Shown here one piece after another: positions 50,991-58,801 of a stretch of DNA of 64,000 bases. The stretch covers positions 43,227 to 107,226 of the forward strand of contig NZ_BOOB01000050.1 in NCBI RefSeq assembly GCF_016863015.1, read 5' to 3'. Within the stretch, counting starts at the first letter, position 1, and each line of letters begins with the position of its first letter. Origin of the DNA: Microbispora amethystogenes. Its GTDB lineage: Bacteria > Actinomycetota > Actinomycetes > Streptosporangiales > Streptosporangiaceae. The translations under genes were made by a program, and so were the position numbers. The notes under the pieces are model-generated. The model saw nothing but the letters and a program-made list of their open reading frames with translations. It made no database searches and was not told the origin of the DNA.

Positions 50991-51035
50991 GAGAGCGAAA
51001 GCGTCCGGCGCACCCCTTCCGACGTCCTGGAGTAA
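50046..51035 (+). CDS. Acg-like nitroreductase family protein
   Basis: A 329-residue protein with a fused double nitroreductase fold, like Acg of Mycobacterium tuberculosis (a DosR-regulon member). AALWAPSIHNTQPWSFAVSG is the family hallmark. Acg-type proteins bind FMN tightly but show poor catalysis and may sequester flavin under hypoxia or nitric oxide stress. The GTG start follows GAGGGGGAAAGACC. Together with the CBS and Rv1733c-like genes it makes a dormancy-type island. Direct regulation is inferred from the candidate sites at 49164-49255. Confidence 0.88.
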   Translation: MNTRTSEGIAQAAREAVEAALWAPSIHNTQPWSFAVSGDEISLRADPDRRLRVSDPTGRQMIISCGAALFNVRITLMALGYEPEVRRLPNPEGPMLLATVRVRPGREPGEHTRLLYGEVQRRRTHRAGFTALPMPDPLTDALVREAAAEGAHLAPVRSEAPARVLAALTGAAQDVQAQDRQFVLELTRWARPPGSVRRDGVPVAGYPTDPRRTYPQHFASRDYSRGHEWGAAPEERVSTSTGLVALLSTPGDAREDWLTAGEGLQRMLLHASAYGVSVAFHTQALEMCELREFIRRHLCSGEAPQMIMRMGFVLDESESVRRTPSDVLE

Positions 51036-51449
51036 GCCTCCGCCGCCGCAGGGCGCCGAATACCGGCGCGGGACGGATCGGCTCGTAGCGGCGAAGCGCC
51101 GGGGTGGGCGTGTGGAGCCAGGGGCAGGTCGTCCGGAGCCGCTGGTGACAAACCGGCCACGTCGGTCGCCGCCGCGTGCCGCCGCGTGCCGCCGCGCGCC
51201 TCCACTGTGGGGCATGCGCGGCCTGAGTGCTTTCGGCCGGATTTCCTCACTTTCGTGTGGTCTGCGCGTGCGTGGAAGGCGGAGCCGTGGGCAGTGGAGA
51301 CGGACCGCCGGCCCGCCCGAGGTCCCGCCCACGCCGTCCGGTCCGCCGGACCTCCGGCAGCGACCCTTCAGGGCTCACTCTGGGGGCTCCACTCCGGGGG
51401 CTCACTCTGGGGGCTGACGGTGGCGTGGACCGTGCGTGGGAGGTGTGCC
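51036..51449. promoter_or_regulatory. 414-bp non-coding gap with 13-bp repeats
   Basis: No gene was found here. At 51371-51416 three head-to-tail units (GGGCTCACTCTGG, GGGCTCCACTCCGG, GGGCTCACTCTGG) and a partial fourth lie about 35 bp before the next start. The region also has GC-rich runs of GCCGCGTGCC. Confidence 0.6.
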
Positions 51450-52037
51450 ATGAGATCGATCGCCCGCTGGGTCGTGGCGGGGCTGCGCCGCTACCGGCCC
51501 GACCGCAACCCGCTGCGCCGCCGGTCGGACCGGATCGAGGCGGGGCTCGTGGCGGCCGTGCTGGTCGCGGTCCTGCTCGCGGTGTGGCCCGCCGCGCTGG
51601 CCGCCCGCGCGGCGTACGGAGGCGGGCACGCGGCGGCGGGGCCGGGGGCGCGGCACCTGGTCGAGGCGACGCTGACGGGCGGGGCCACCGCGAGCGCGGC
51701 CGACGCGCACGTCCTGTTGGGGGCGACGGCGGCGCGCTGGCCGCTGCCGGACGGCGGGGTCCGCGAAGGCATGGTGCCGGCGGCCCTCCTGCTGCGGGAC
51801 GGGCCCCGGGCCCGGCTGTGGATCGACGGCGAGGGCAGACCGGTCACACCGCCGCCGCATCGCGCCGAGATGACCGCCCGGGCGGGGCTCGCCGCCTTCG
51901 GCGTCATGGCCGGCGCCCTCGCACTGGCCGCCGCCGGTCTCGTCCTCGCGCGGCGGCGGCTGGACCGCGCCCGCTACCGGGCGTGGGACGCCGCCTGGGC
52001 CGACGCCGACCAGCGGTGGCGCAGGCATCGGATCTGA
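51450..52037 (+). CDS. Rv1733c-like two-helix membrane protein
   Basis: A 195-residue membrane protein with a basic N-terminus, one helix at about residues 31-55, an extracellular loop of about 100 residues and a second helix near 150-172. The RYRPDRNPLRRRSDRIE opening is the signature of the Rv1733c family, which belongs to the DosR regulon in mycobacteria. The ATG has a GGGAGGTGTGCC leader. Function is unknown. Confidence 0.85.
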   Translation: MRSIARWVVAGLRRYRPDRNPLRRRSDRIEAGLVAAVLVAVLLAVWPAALAARAAYGGGHAAAGPGARHLVEATLTGGATASAADAHVLLGATAARWPLPDGGVREGMVPAALLLRDGPRARLWIDGEGRPVTPPPHRAEMTARAGLAAFGVMAGALALAAAGLVLARRRLDRARYRAWDAAWADADQRWRRHRI

Positions 52038-52089
52038 CCGGTCTCACCGGCGGGATCAGTGAGGCCGGTGAGGCGGTCACCGGCCTCGG

Positions 52090-52470
52090 TCAGCGCATGA
52101 ACTGGCAGACGTCCCCGCCTCCGGAGGCGTTCTGCACGTTGTTCTGCCCGGCGTTGGTGACGGTGCTCTGCTGCGGGCCGCCCAGGAAGGACGGCGTGTA
52201 GACACCGACGAGATTCTGGTTGTATCGGCCGTTGCCGGACCGGTAGGCCCTCGCGTGGATCCGGGAGCCCCGGGCCACCTGCCGTACGCCCGGTCCGGGT
52301 TTGGCCGCGACGGCGCGCGGCCGATGGCGGTGCGTCGTCGCGGCGTCCGCCGGAGGCGGCGCGGCCAGGGTGACCGCGGCCGCCGCGGCGGTCAGCAGCG
52401 CGGCCACGCCGAGGCGCAGGACCGGCGGGACCGGTTCGGATCGGAGAGCTTCCGCGCGGAGAGGCACCAC
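52090..52470 (-). CDS. Small secreted Asn/Gln-rich protein
   Basis: A 126-residue protein with a clear signal peptide (hydrophobic Leu/Ala stretch at residues 18-37, cleavage after ADA near residue 44). The mature part of about 80 residues is basic at first and ends in an uncharged tail, YNQNLVGVYTPSFLGG, then STVTNAGQNNVQNASGGG and a single cysteine. The tail resembles the Asn-rich repeats of rodlins or other surface amyloids but no family was confirmed. GTG start at 52470 with GGAGGTTCTCC upstream. Extracellular or cell-surface location is likely. Confidence 0.7.
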   Translation of the reverse strand: MVPLRAEALRSEPVPPVLRLGVAALLTAAAAAVTLAAPPPADAATTHRHRPRAVAAKPGPGVRQVARGSRIHARAYRSGNGRYNQNLVGVYTPSFLGGPQQSTVTNAGQNNVQNASGGGDVCQFMR

Positions 52471-52616
52471 CGGAGAACCTCCTACAATCCGGCACTACGC
52501 GGACACAAGCGACATATGTTCCGTACCCGCACTATTGGTGCGAGACATGCGCCTTGGGGAAGTGGGGGAAGGGAAATTACCCGCGAAACGACCGTTACGG
52601 CCCGGCACTCACCGGT

Positions 52617-53579
52617 TCACTTCGACTCCACCGCCCCCAGCGGTTCAGGCATGGCGTTCAGCGCGTCGGTCGCGTCGGCCCAGGCGGAGTCGCCGGGGTA
52701 GAGCGTGGTGCGGAGATAGGCCCAGACGAGCGCCCGCAGCGCGGCGACGCGCTCGGGGTTCTCGTCGGTCGTCTCCGCCCCGTCGTACATGGCCACGCCG
52801 CCGAGGCCGTGCTCGGCCCCGAACAGCGTCAGCAGGCTCTTGGGACCGGGGCTCAGGTGGTAGGCGTCGGTGTGCCAGTCCTTCCGGTCGGAGAACGCCG
52901 GGTTGTGGTCGTTCTCGCCGACGATGACGAGGGCGGGCGTGGTCATCGAGGCGAAGTCCGTGGTCTTCAGGACGGAGAGGTGCTCGGACGCGAACGCGGC
53001 GAGGTCCTCACCTCCGCCCGGCGGAGCGAGGAGCACGCCCGCCCTGACGCGGGCGTCGGAGAGGTCCACCGGCGTCCCGTCGGCCGGATCGGCGACCCCC
53101 TGGCCGCACAGCAGTCCTACGGTGTGCCCGCCCATCGAGTGCCCGGCCGCGGCGATCCGGCTGTGGTCCAGGCGTCCCTTGAGCCCCGGTACGGCGGCCT
53201 CGATCCGATCGAGGTGATCCAGGATGTGACGCATGTCCTCGGCCCGGGACCGCCAGTACACCGGCGCCTCCGGGTCGTACGCTTCGCGTAGCCCCAGCGT
53301 CGTCGAGTCCAGGTGGGTGGGCTGGATCACGACGAAACCGTGGGCGGCCCAGAAGTCCGCGAGGGGCCCGTAGCCGTGCAGGGAGGACACGAAGTTCGAC
53401 GGCCCGTGGCCGTGCGACAGGAGGATCACGGGCAGGTCGCCCCCGGTCGCGGGCGCGGAGACCTTGATCCGCAGATCGACGGGCCGGCCAGGGACCGGCA
53501 GCACGACAGGGCTGAAGGTCGTGACAGGGGTGGGATCGCCGACGGGAATGCCGGCGGCTTCGGTGAACGGCGTGCTCAT
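52617..53579 (-). CDS. Alpha/beta hydrolase, chlorophyllase/PAF-acetylhydrolase-like
   Basis: A 320-residue serine hydrolase. The nucleophile elbow is AAAGHSMGGHTVG near residue 152, the acid is probably in VIVGENDHNPAF near residue 240, and the histidine in LFGAEHGLGG near residue 270. The VILLSHGHGPSNF stretch supplies the oxyanion hole. The ATG at 53579 follows AAGGAGTCTCGC. It lies 65 bp downstream of the aldo/keto reductase gene on the same strand and may be cotranscribed. The substrate is unknown. Confidence 0.85.
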   Translation of the reverse strand: MSTPFTEAAGIPVGDPTPVTTFSPVVLPVPGRPVDLRIKVSAPATGGDLPVILLSHGHGPSNFVSSLHGYGPLADFWAAHGFVVIQPTHLDSTTLGLREAYDPEAPVYWRSRAEDMRHILDHLDRIEAAVPGLKGRLDHSRIAAAGHSMGGHTVGLLCGQGVADPADGTPVDLSDARVRAGVLLAPPGGGEDLAAFASEHLSVLKTTDFASMTTPALVIVGENDHNPAFSDRKDWHTDAYHLSPGPKSLLTLFGAEHGLGGVAMYDGAETTDENPERVAALRALVWAYLRTTLYPGDSAWADATDALNAMPEPLGAVESK

Positions 53580-53644
53580 GCGAGACTCCTTGAGCGGGCG
53601 CCGGGCGGGGCCGGCGGCGGGTGGGATCGGTGGCGGGGGCGCTT

Positions 53645-54667
53645 TCAGGCGGCGGAGCGTTCGGTGACCGGCCGGCGGCGGAGGTCCGGGCGCAGGAGGG
53701 CCGGGGGCCGGTAGGCCTGGTCGAGCGCGCCGACGTCGGTGCCGGGCGGGACGATCTCGTCGATCTGGTCGAGGATCTCGTCGGTGAGCGTGACGTCGAC
53801 GCCGGCGAGCAGGTCGTCGAAGTGCTCCATCGTGCGCGGCCCGATGATCGCGCTGGTAACGCCGGGATGAGCGATCGCGAACGCCATCGCGAGGTGGGTC
53901 ATCGGCAGGCCCGCCTTCTCGGCGACCGGGATGAGCCGCTCGACGGCGTCGAGCCGGCGCTCGTCGTTCAGGTGCCGGAAGAGGCCCGCGCGGCGCAGGT
54001 CGTTGTGCTGCCCCTTCCGGACGCGGCCGGTGAGCAGCCCCTGCGCGAGCGGGCTCCACACCAGCGTGCCCATGCCGAAACGCTGCGCGACCGGCAGCAC
54101 CTCGCTCTCGATGCCGCGGTTGAGGATCGAGTAGGGCGGCTGCTCGGTGTGGAACCGTTCGAGGCCGCGCCGCTCGGCGACCCACTGCGCCTCGACGATG
54201 TCGGAGGCGGGCATCGTGGACGATCCGATCGCGCGGACCTTCCCGCTGCGGATCAGGTCGGTGAGCGCGGAGAGCGTCTCCTCGACGTCGGTGTCGGGGT
54301 CCGGCCGGTGGATCTGGAAGAGGTCGATGTGGTCCGTCCCCAGACGGCGCAGCGAGTTCTCGACCGCGGTCATGACCCAGCGCCGCGAGGCGCCCTGCCG
54401 GTTGGGGTCGTCGCCCATCGGGCGGCCCATTTTGGTCGCCAGGACGACGTCGTCGCGACGTCCCCGGAGCGCTCTGCCCACGACCTCTTCGGAGTCGCCG
54501 TAGACGTCGGCGGTGTCGATGAAGTTGATCCCCGCGTCCAGTGCCTTGTGGATGATGCGGATCGAGTCGTCGGGGTCGGGGTTGCCGAAGGACGTGGCGA
54601 ACATTATCGCGCCGAGGGCGAAGGGGCTGACCTTGATGCCGGTGCGGCCCAGGGGTCGGTAACGCAT
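53645..54667 (-). CDS. Aldo/keto reductase
   Basis: A 340-residue NADPH-dependent aldo/keto reductase of the potassium-channel-beta/YajO-like group. The catalytic tetrad is visible in order: D and Y in FIDTADVYGDSE, K in VVLATKMGRPM, and H in DLFQIHRPDPD. VTSAIIGPRTMEHFDD is the cofactor-binding end. The ATG at 54667 has a GGAGTTCTCAC leader. A TetR regulator is transcribed divergently from it, which probably controls the pair. Confidence 0.92.
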   Translation of the reverse strand: MRYRPLGRTGIKVSPFALGAIMFATSFGNPDPDDSIRIIHKALDAGINFIDTADVYGDSEEVVGRALRGRRDDVVLATKMGRPMGDDPNRQGASRRWVMTAVENSLRRLGTDHIDLFQIHRPDPDTDVEETLSALTDLIRSGKVRAIGSSTMPASDIVEAQWVAERRGLERFHTEQPPYSILNRGIESEVLPVAQRFGMGTLVWSPLAQGLLTGRVRKGQHNDLRRAGLFRHLNDERRLDAVERLIPVAEKAGLPMTHLAMAFAIAHPGVTSAIIGPRTMEHFDDLLAGVDVTLTDEILDQIDEIVPPGTDVGALDQAYRPPALLRPDLRRRPVTERSAA

Positions 54668-54851
54668 GTGAGAACTCCTGACGACGAGTGGTGACGATGA
54701 CCAGGCGGTGGCCGCCGGGTCCTGCGAGCAGAGGGGTGTGAAATCCGGCATGCGAGACGCCGGAGCGTGCCGTATCCTGAGGCGAAGCGGAACGGCTTTC
54801 CGGAAACGACTATACGGAAAGCCTTTCCGGTTACGCAAGTGGAGGAGGGCC

Positions 54852-55766
54852 GTGACGGAGGATGCGGTGCCGGAGAACGCTGTGCCGGCCGGACCCGGCT
54901 CGACCGGCGGCACGGGCAGCACGGGCAGCACGGACGCCACGAGCGGCCCAGGCGGCATGAGCGGTGCGAGCGGTGCCGGCGGTGCGGGCGGTGGCGGTGC
55001 CGGCGGTGCGAGCGGTGCGGGCGGTGCCAGCGATGCAGGCGGTGCGAGCGGTGCGGGCGGTGCCAGCGATGCAGGCGGTGCGAGCGGTGCTGGCGGTGCG
55101 GGCGGCGCGAGCAGTGCCGGCAGGGCGGACGCCGCTGGCGCCACCGGCGCTGGCACCACCGCCGGCACGGGCGGCGCGCCCGGGCGTGCGCCGCGCCGGC
55201 TGCGCGCCGACGCGCAGCGCAACGTCGACTCCCTGCTCACGGCGGCGAAATCCGTCTTCGCCACCTCGGGCGTGGACGCGCCCGCGAAGGAGATCGCCGA
55301 CCTGGCCGGGGTCGGAGTCGGCACGCTGTACCGGCACTTCCCCCAGCGTTCCGACCTGGTCAAGGCCGTGTTCCAGCGCGAGGTGGACGCCTGCGCCGAG
55401 GCGGCCCCGGCGCTGATGGCGGAGCACGGGCCGGGAGAGGCGCTCGCCCGGTGGCTCCACCGGTACACCGAGTTCGTCGCGACCAAGCGAGGCCTCGCCG
55501 CCGCCCTCCACTCGGGCGATCCGGCGTTCGACGCCCTGCCGGGCTACTTCATGGGACGGCTGGGGCCCGCACTCGGGTCCCTGCTCGACGCCGCCACGGC
55601 GAGCGGCGAGATCCGCACCGGCGTCGGTCCCGAGGACCTTCTCCATGCCGTCGCCAACCTGTGCCTGCCCATGGCGGGCGAGGGAGCGGCTTTCAGCCGG
55701 CGCATGGTCGGGCTGCTCGTCGACGGGCTCCGCTATGGCGCCGATGCGAGCCAGGCTCGCTCTTGA
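54852..55766 (+). CDS. TetR-family regulator with Gly/Ala repeat N-terminus
   Basis: A 304-residue protein whose last 190 residues form a normal TetR regulator: helix-turn-helix at about 120-165 (APAKEIADLAGVGVGTLYRHFP) and a ligand domain after it. The first 110 residues are an unusual Gly/Ala/Ser-rich tail (GASGAGGASDAGG repeated), encoded in part by 36-bp tandem repeats. GTG 54852 has a GGAGGAGGGCC ribosome site, so the tail seems to be translated; a start inside the tail would lack one. It is divergent from the aldo/keto reductase operon and probably represses it. Confidence 0.88.
   Translation: MTEDAVPENAVPAGPGSTGGTGSTGSTDATSGPGGMSGASGAGGAGGGGAGGASGAGGASDAGGASGAGGASDAGGASGAGGAGGASSAGRADAAGATGAGTTAGTGGAPGRAPRRLRADAQRNVDSLLTAAKSVFATSGVDAPAKEIADLAGVGVGTLYRHFPQRSDLVKAVFQREVDACAEAAPALMAEHGPGEALARWLHRYTEFVATKRGLAAALHSGDPAFDALPGYFMGRLGPALGSLLDAATASGEIRTGVGPEDLLHAVANLCLPMAGEGAAFSRRMVGLLVDGLRYGADASQARS
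55005..55076. repeat. Perfect 36-bp tandem repeat in the TetR gene
   Basis: Two identical 36-bp units lie head to tail, each starting GGTGCGAGCGGTGCGGGC, with a partial third copy to about 55103. Each encodes a 12-residue Gly/Ala/Ser/Asp block. Confidence 0.92.
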
Positions 55767-55889
55767 GCGAGGGAATCTGACCGGTTTCGTCATCTCTGTC
55801 GCCATTTGAGTAAAAGATGCGTAGCTGCAACCCCATAACCCTTCTTGTCGTATATGTCTAAAGAAGAGATAGGGGTACGGGGCGATCTG

Positions 55890-56633
55890 ATGCTGACCAA
55901 GCGAATCTCGGTCTACGCGGGTGCGGGCCTGCTGGTGTACGCGGCCGCCGCCACGATGATGGAACGACGCGCGCGGAAGGCTCTCGCGGCCGAGTGCGAC
56001 CGGCTGCGCTGGTTCGCCGCCGACCTGTCGCACGAGCTACGCACCCCGCTCACAGCCGTACGGCTCGAACTGGAGGACGCCGCTCAGGACGCCGAAGCCG
56101 ACGTCGCGTCGCTGACCGAGCGCCTGCTGCCCAGCCTCGACCGAGCGGAGGCGGTGGTCACGAGCATGCTCCTGCTGACCGGGCGGCAGGCGGGTGACGA
56201 GGGGCGCGAACTGGTCGACCTGGGCGACCTCGTCGGCCGGGAGGTCGCCTCGCGCCGCGATCCCTTCCCGGTCACGGTCCGCCTGTCCGGCCAGGTCAAC
56301 GTCAGCGCCGTACGCGAGCAGATGCGCCAGGTGCTCACCAACCTGCTGGACAACGCCCAGCGGTACGCCCGCCGCGGCGTGGTGGTGGAGGTGTCACGAC
56401 ATGACGGCGTGGCGCGGATGCTGGTGGACGACGACGGGGACGGGGTTCCCGAGGCCGACCGGAGGCGGGTGTTCCAGCGGTTCACCCGGCTCGGCGGCCA
56501 CCGCGACCACGACGGCGGCGGGCTCGGACTCGTGATCACCCGGGTCATCGCCGAGGCCCACCGGGGCAGCGTCGAGGTCGAGGAGGCGCCGTCGGGCGGC
56601 GCCCGTTTCGTGCTCCGCCTGCCCGCCGCCTGA
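55890..56633 (+). CDS. Small sensor histidine kinase without adjacent response regulator
   Basis: A 247-residue kinase with one N-terminal hydrophobic segment (VYAGAGLLVYAAAATMM), the phospho-acceptor HisKA box (WFAADLSHELRTPLTAVRLE), an N box (QVLTNLLDNAQRYA) and G boxes (DDDGDGVPEADR, GGGLGLVITRVI). There is no sensor loop or HAMP domain, so it looks like a truncated or membrane-tethered orphan kinase. ATG 55854 would add 12 residues. No response regulator gene is next to it. Confidence 0.88.
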   Translation: MLTKRISVYAGAGLLVYAAAATMMERRARKALAAECDRLRWFAADLSHELRTPLTAVRLELEDAAQDAEADVASLTERLLPSLDRAEAVVTSMLLLTGRQAGDEGRELVDLGDLVGREVASRRDPFPVTVRLSGQVNVSAVREQMRQVLTNLLDNAQRYARRGVVVEVSRHDGVARMLVDDDGDGVPEADRRRVFQRFTRLGGHRDHDGGGLGLVITRVIAEAHRGSVEVEEAPSGGARFVLRLPAA

Positions 56634-56710
56634 CAGGCTCTAGGGGCCGCCTGACAGGGCCCCTGACGGGATATCTGACCCGCCACCTGACGGGTTCCTG
56701 ACGGACGAGG
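56630..56710. repeat. Six CTGAC repeats after the kinase gene
   Basis: CTGAC recurs at 56630, 56651, 56663, 56675, 56687 and 56698, mostly at 12-bp intervals, with surrounding CCTGACGGG similarity. It fills the gap to the lactonase gene and may be a decayed tandem array. Confidence 0.7.
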
Positions 56711-56769
56711 GCCGCCGCGCCGATAGCATTCGATCACTTATCGGCCCGACTCATCCCCCTGGAGTGACG

Positions 56770-57768
56770 ATGCCCCGACCCGGCGACCTGGTGATCGGCG
56801 GATACACGCCCGACACGGAGGGATCGGGCCCCGGTCTGACGGTGGCCCGGCCGGACGCGGAGGGGCGGCTGGAGCCGGTGGCCGAGACGGCCGTGTCCGG
56901 GCCGTCCTTCGTCGCCGGGCACCCCCGCCTGCCGCTGCTCTACGCCGTGCTCGAACGCGAAGGGGAGGGCGGCCTCGCGGTCCTCGCCGCAGGCGAGGAC
57001 CGGGCCGCTCCGCGCCTGCTGGCCGAGCACCCGAGCGGCGGGTCGCTGCCGTGTCATCTCGCGCTCGACGACCGGGGCGAGTGGCTCGCGATCGCCAACT
57101 ACGGCGACGGGACCGTCACGGCGTACCGGCTGGGGGAGGACGGCATGCCCGAGCCCGGCCCGCTGACGTTCCCGCACGAGGGCCGGGGTCCCCACCCCGA
57201 ACGACAGGAGGGCCCGCACGCCCACATGGCCGTCTTCGGCCCCGACGGCGTCCTGTACGTGACCGACCTCGGCACCGACGAGGTCCGCCGCTTCCTGCCC
57301 GGCATGCGCCCGCACCCCGAGGGTTCCGTACGGCTGGCCCCCGGCAGCGGCCCCCGGCACTTCCTGCACCACGAGGGTCACTGGTACGTCACCGGCGAGC
57401 TCGACGGGACCGTGCGCGTCTACGACGCCTCCTGGCGGGAGGCGGGGACGGTCCGGGCGAGCGGCGCCGAGGGGGAGAACCTGCCGTCCCACATCGCCCT
57501 GTCCGCCGACGGCCGTCACCTGTACGTCGCCAACCGGGGACCCGACACCGTCGCCGTCTTCGCCGTCGACGGGCCCCGGCTCACGATGGTGGCCGAGGCG
57601 CCCGCGGGGGGCCGGTGGCCGCGGCACTTCGCGATCGACGGCGACCGTCTCTACGTGGCCTGCCAGCGGTCGGACGTGGTCGTCGCGCTCGGGCTGAAGG
57701 AGGGGCTGCCGGAGCACGGAGGCCAGACGCTGGCCGTGGGCACCCCCTCGTGCGTGCTCGTCCGCTGA
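56770..57768 (+). CDS. Lactonase-type beta-propeller protein (6-phosphogluconolactonase-like)
   Basis: A 332-residue seven-bladed propeller protein of the YbhE/Lactonase family. Repeated blade motifs such as LAIANYGDGTVTAYRL, LYVTDLGTDEVRRF and LYVANRGPDTVAVF are visible, along with the CHLALD and SGPRHF histidine segments. It may hydrolyse 6-phosphogluconolactone or a related lactone in the cytoplasm. The start is ATG 56770 after GGAGTG; GTG 56764 is an alternative. Confidence 0.88.
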   Translation: MPRPGDLVIGGYTPDTEGSGPGLTVARPDAEGRLEPVAETAVSGPSFVAGHPRLPLLYAVLEREGEGGLAVLAAGEDRAAPRLLAEHPSGGSLPCHLALDDRGEWLAIANYGDGTVTAYRLGEDGMPEPGPLTFPHEGRGPHPERQEGPHAHMAVFGPDGVLYVTDLGTDEVRRFLPGMRPHPEGSVRLAPGSGPRHFLHHEGHWYVTGELDGTVRVYDASWREAGTVRASGAEGENLPSHIALSADGRHLYVANRGPDTVAVFAVDGPRLTMVAEAPAGGRWPRHFAIDGDRLYVACQRSDVVVALGLKEGLPEHGGQTLAVGTPSCVLVR

Positions 57769-57791
57769 CCGGCCCCGGCGGGCGGGGGCGG

Positions 57792-58709
57792 TCAGGGAAC
57801 GCGGCCGACGCCGCCGACGATCCACACCCGCTGGGACCGCGCGGCGCTCTCCTCCGCCTCCGGCCGCCACTGGCGGATGTAGACGAGGCCGGGCTCGACG
57901 AGCTCGGTCCCGTCGAAGAAGCGCAGCACCTTCTCCCTGGTCCGCGGCACCTCGTCGGCCCGGGCCACGATCTGGCGGAACAGCTCGACGAGCGGTCCGG
58001 CCAGCTCGGGACGGGTGTCGAAGACGGCGTGGCCGACGGCGAGGTAGCTGCCGGGGGCGAGGTGGTCGCGCACGTACGCCACGCACTTGTACGGCTCGGC
58101 GGAGTCGGGGAGATACTGCAGCCGGGCCGGGATCAGCAGCCCGACCGGCTGCCGGAAGTCGACGAGCCTGAGCATCTCGGGGTCGGCCAGCATCTCCGCC
58201 GGGCGCAGGATCGAGCCCTTGACCACCCCGGTGCCGGGGGTGCGGGCGAGCAGGGCCCGGGCGTGGCTGAGCACCACCGGGTCGTCGTCCACGTACACCA
58301 CCCGCGCGTCCGGCGCGAGCTCCTGGGCGACCTCGTGGGTGTTGCGGCGGGTCGGCAACCCCGACGCCACGTTGAGGAACTGCCGCACGCCCTGGTCGAC
58401 CAGGAAGCGGACCACCCGTTCGAGGAACGTCCGGGTGTCCACGGCCATCGTCTTCACCTCGGGGGCGATGGCCATCAGGCTCTCGGCGAACTCCCGGTCG
58501 GCGGCGAAGTTGTCCTTGCCCCCGAGCAGGTAGTCGCTCATCCGCGCGATGTTGGCCCGGCTGGGGTCGAGGCCCGCCACCTTGGCGGTCCACGAGTCGT
58601 CCGGTTCCCGGCCTCCTGCGCTCGCGCCGGCCATGTCCGCGCCAGCCATGTCCGCGCCAGCCGTGTCTGGGCCGCCCGAGTCCGGGCCACCCAGTTCCGC
58701 GCCGTCCAC
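57792..58709 (-). CDS. DUF574-family SAM-dependent methyltransferase
   Basis: A 305-residue protein of the actinobacterial DUF574 (Methyltransf_19) group. The hallmark is IARMSDYLLGGKDNFAADRE near residue 62, followed by FLNVASGLPTRRNTHEVAQ, the SAM site, and VVYVDDDPVVLSHARALL. GTG 58709 has a GAGGGAGGCCGA ribosome site; the first 40 residues are a Gly/Ala/Asp repeat (GADMAGADMAGAS). Many copies usually occur per genome and their substrates are unknown. Confidence 0.9.
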   Translation of the reverse strand: MDGAELGGPDSGGPDTAGADMAGADMAGASAGGREPDDSWTAKVAGLDPSRANIARMSDYLLGGKDNFAADREFAESLMAIAPEVKTMAVDTRTFLERVVRFLVDQGVRQFLNVASGLPTRRNTHEVAQELAPDARVVYVDDDPVVLSHARALLARTPGTGVVKGSILRPAEMLADPEMLRLVDFRQPVGLLIPARLQYLPDSAEPYKCVAYVRDHLAPGSYLAVGHAVFDTRPELAGPLVELFRQIVARADEVPRTREKVLRFFDGTELVEPGLVYIRQWRPEAEESAARSQRVWIVGGVGRVP

Positions 58710-58801
58710 TCGGCCTCCCTCGCTCCGGATCAACCAAGATTGATTATTCCGGTAAGTTCGTTGTGTCGAATGCCGATCACTCTGGAAAACCGCGAAAACC
58801 T

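Noticed and set aside
52090..52470. The small secreted protein as an enediyne apoprotein
   Set aside because: Length and signal peptide fit, but it has a single cysteine where apoproteins have two disulfides, and it lies more than 10 kb beyond the cluster edge among unrelated genes.
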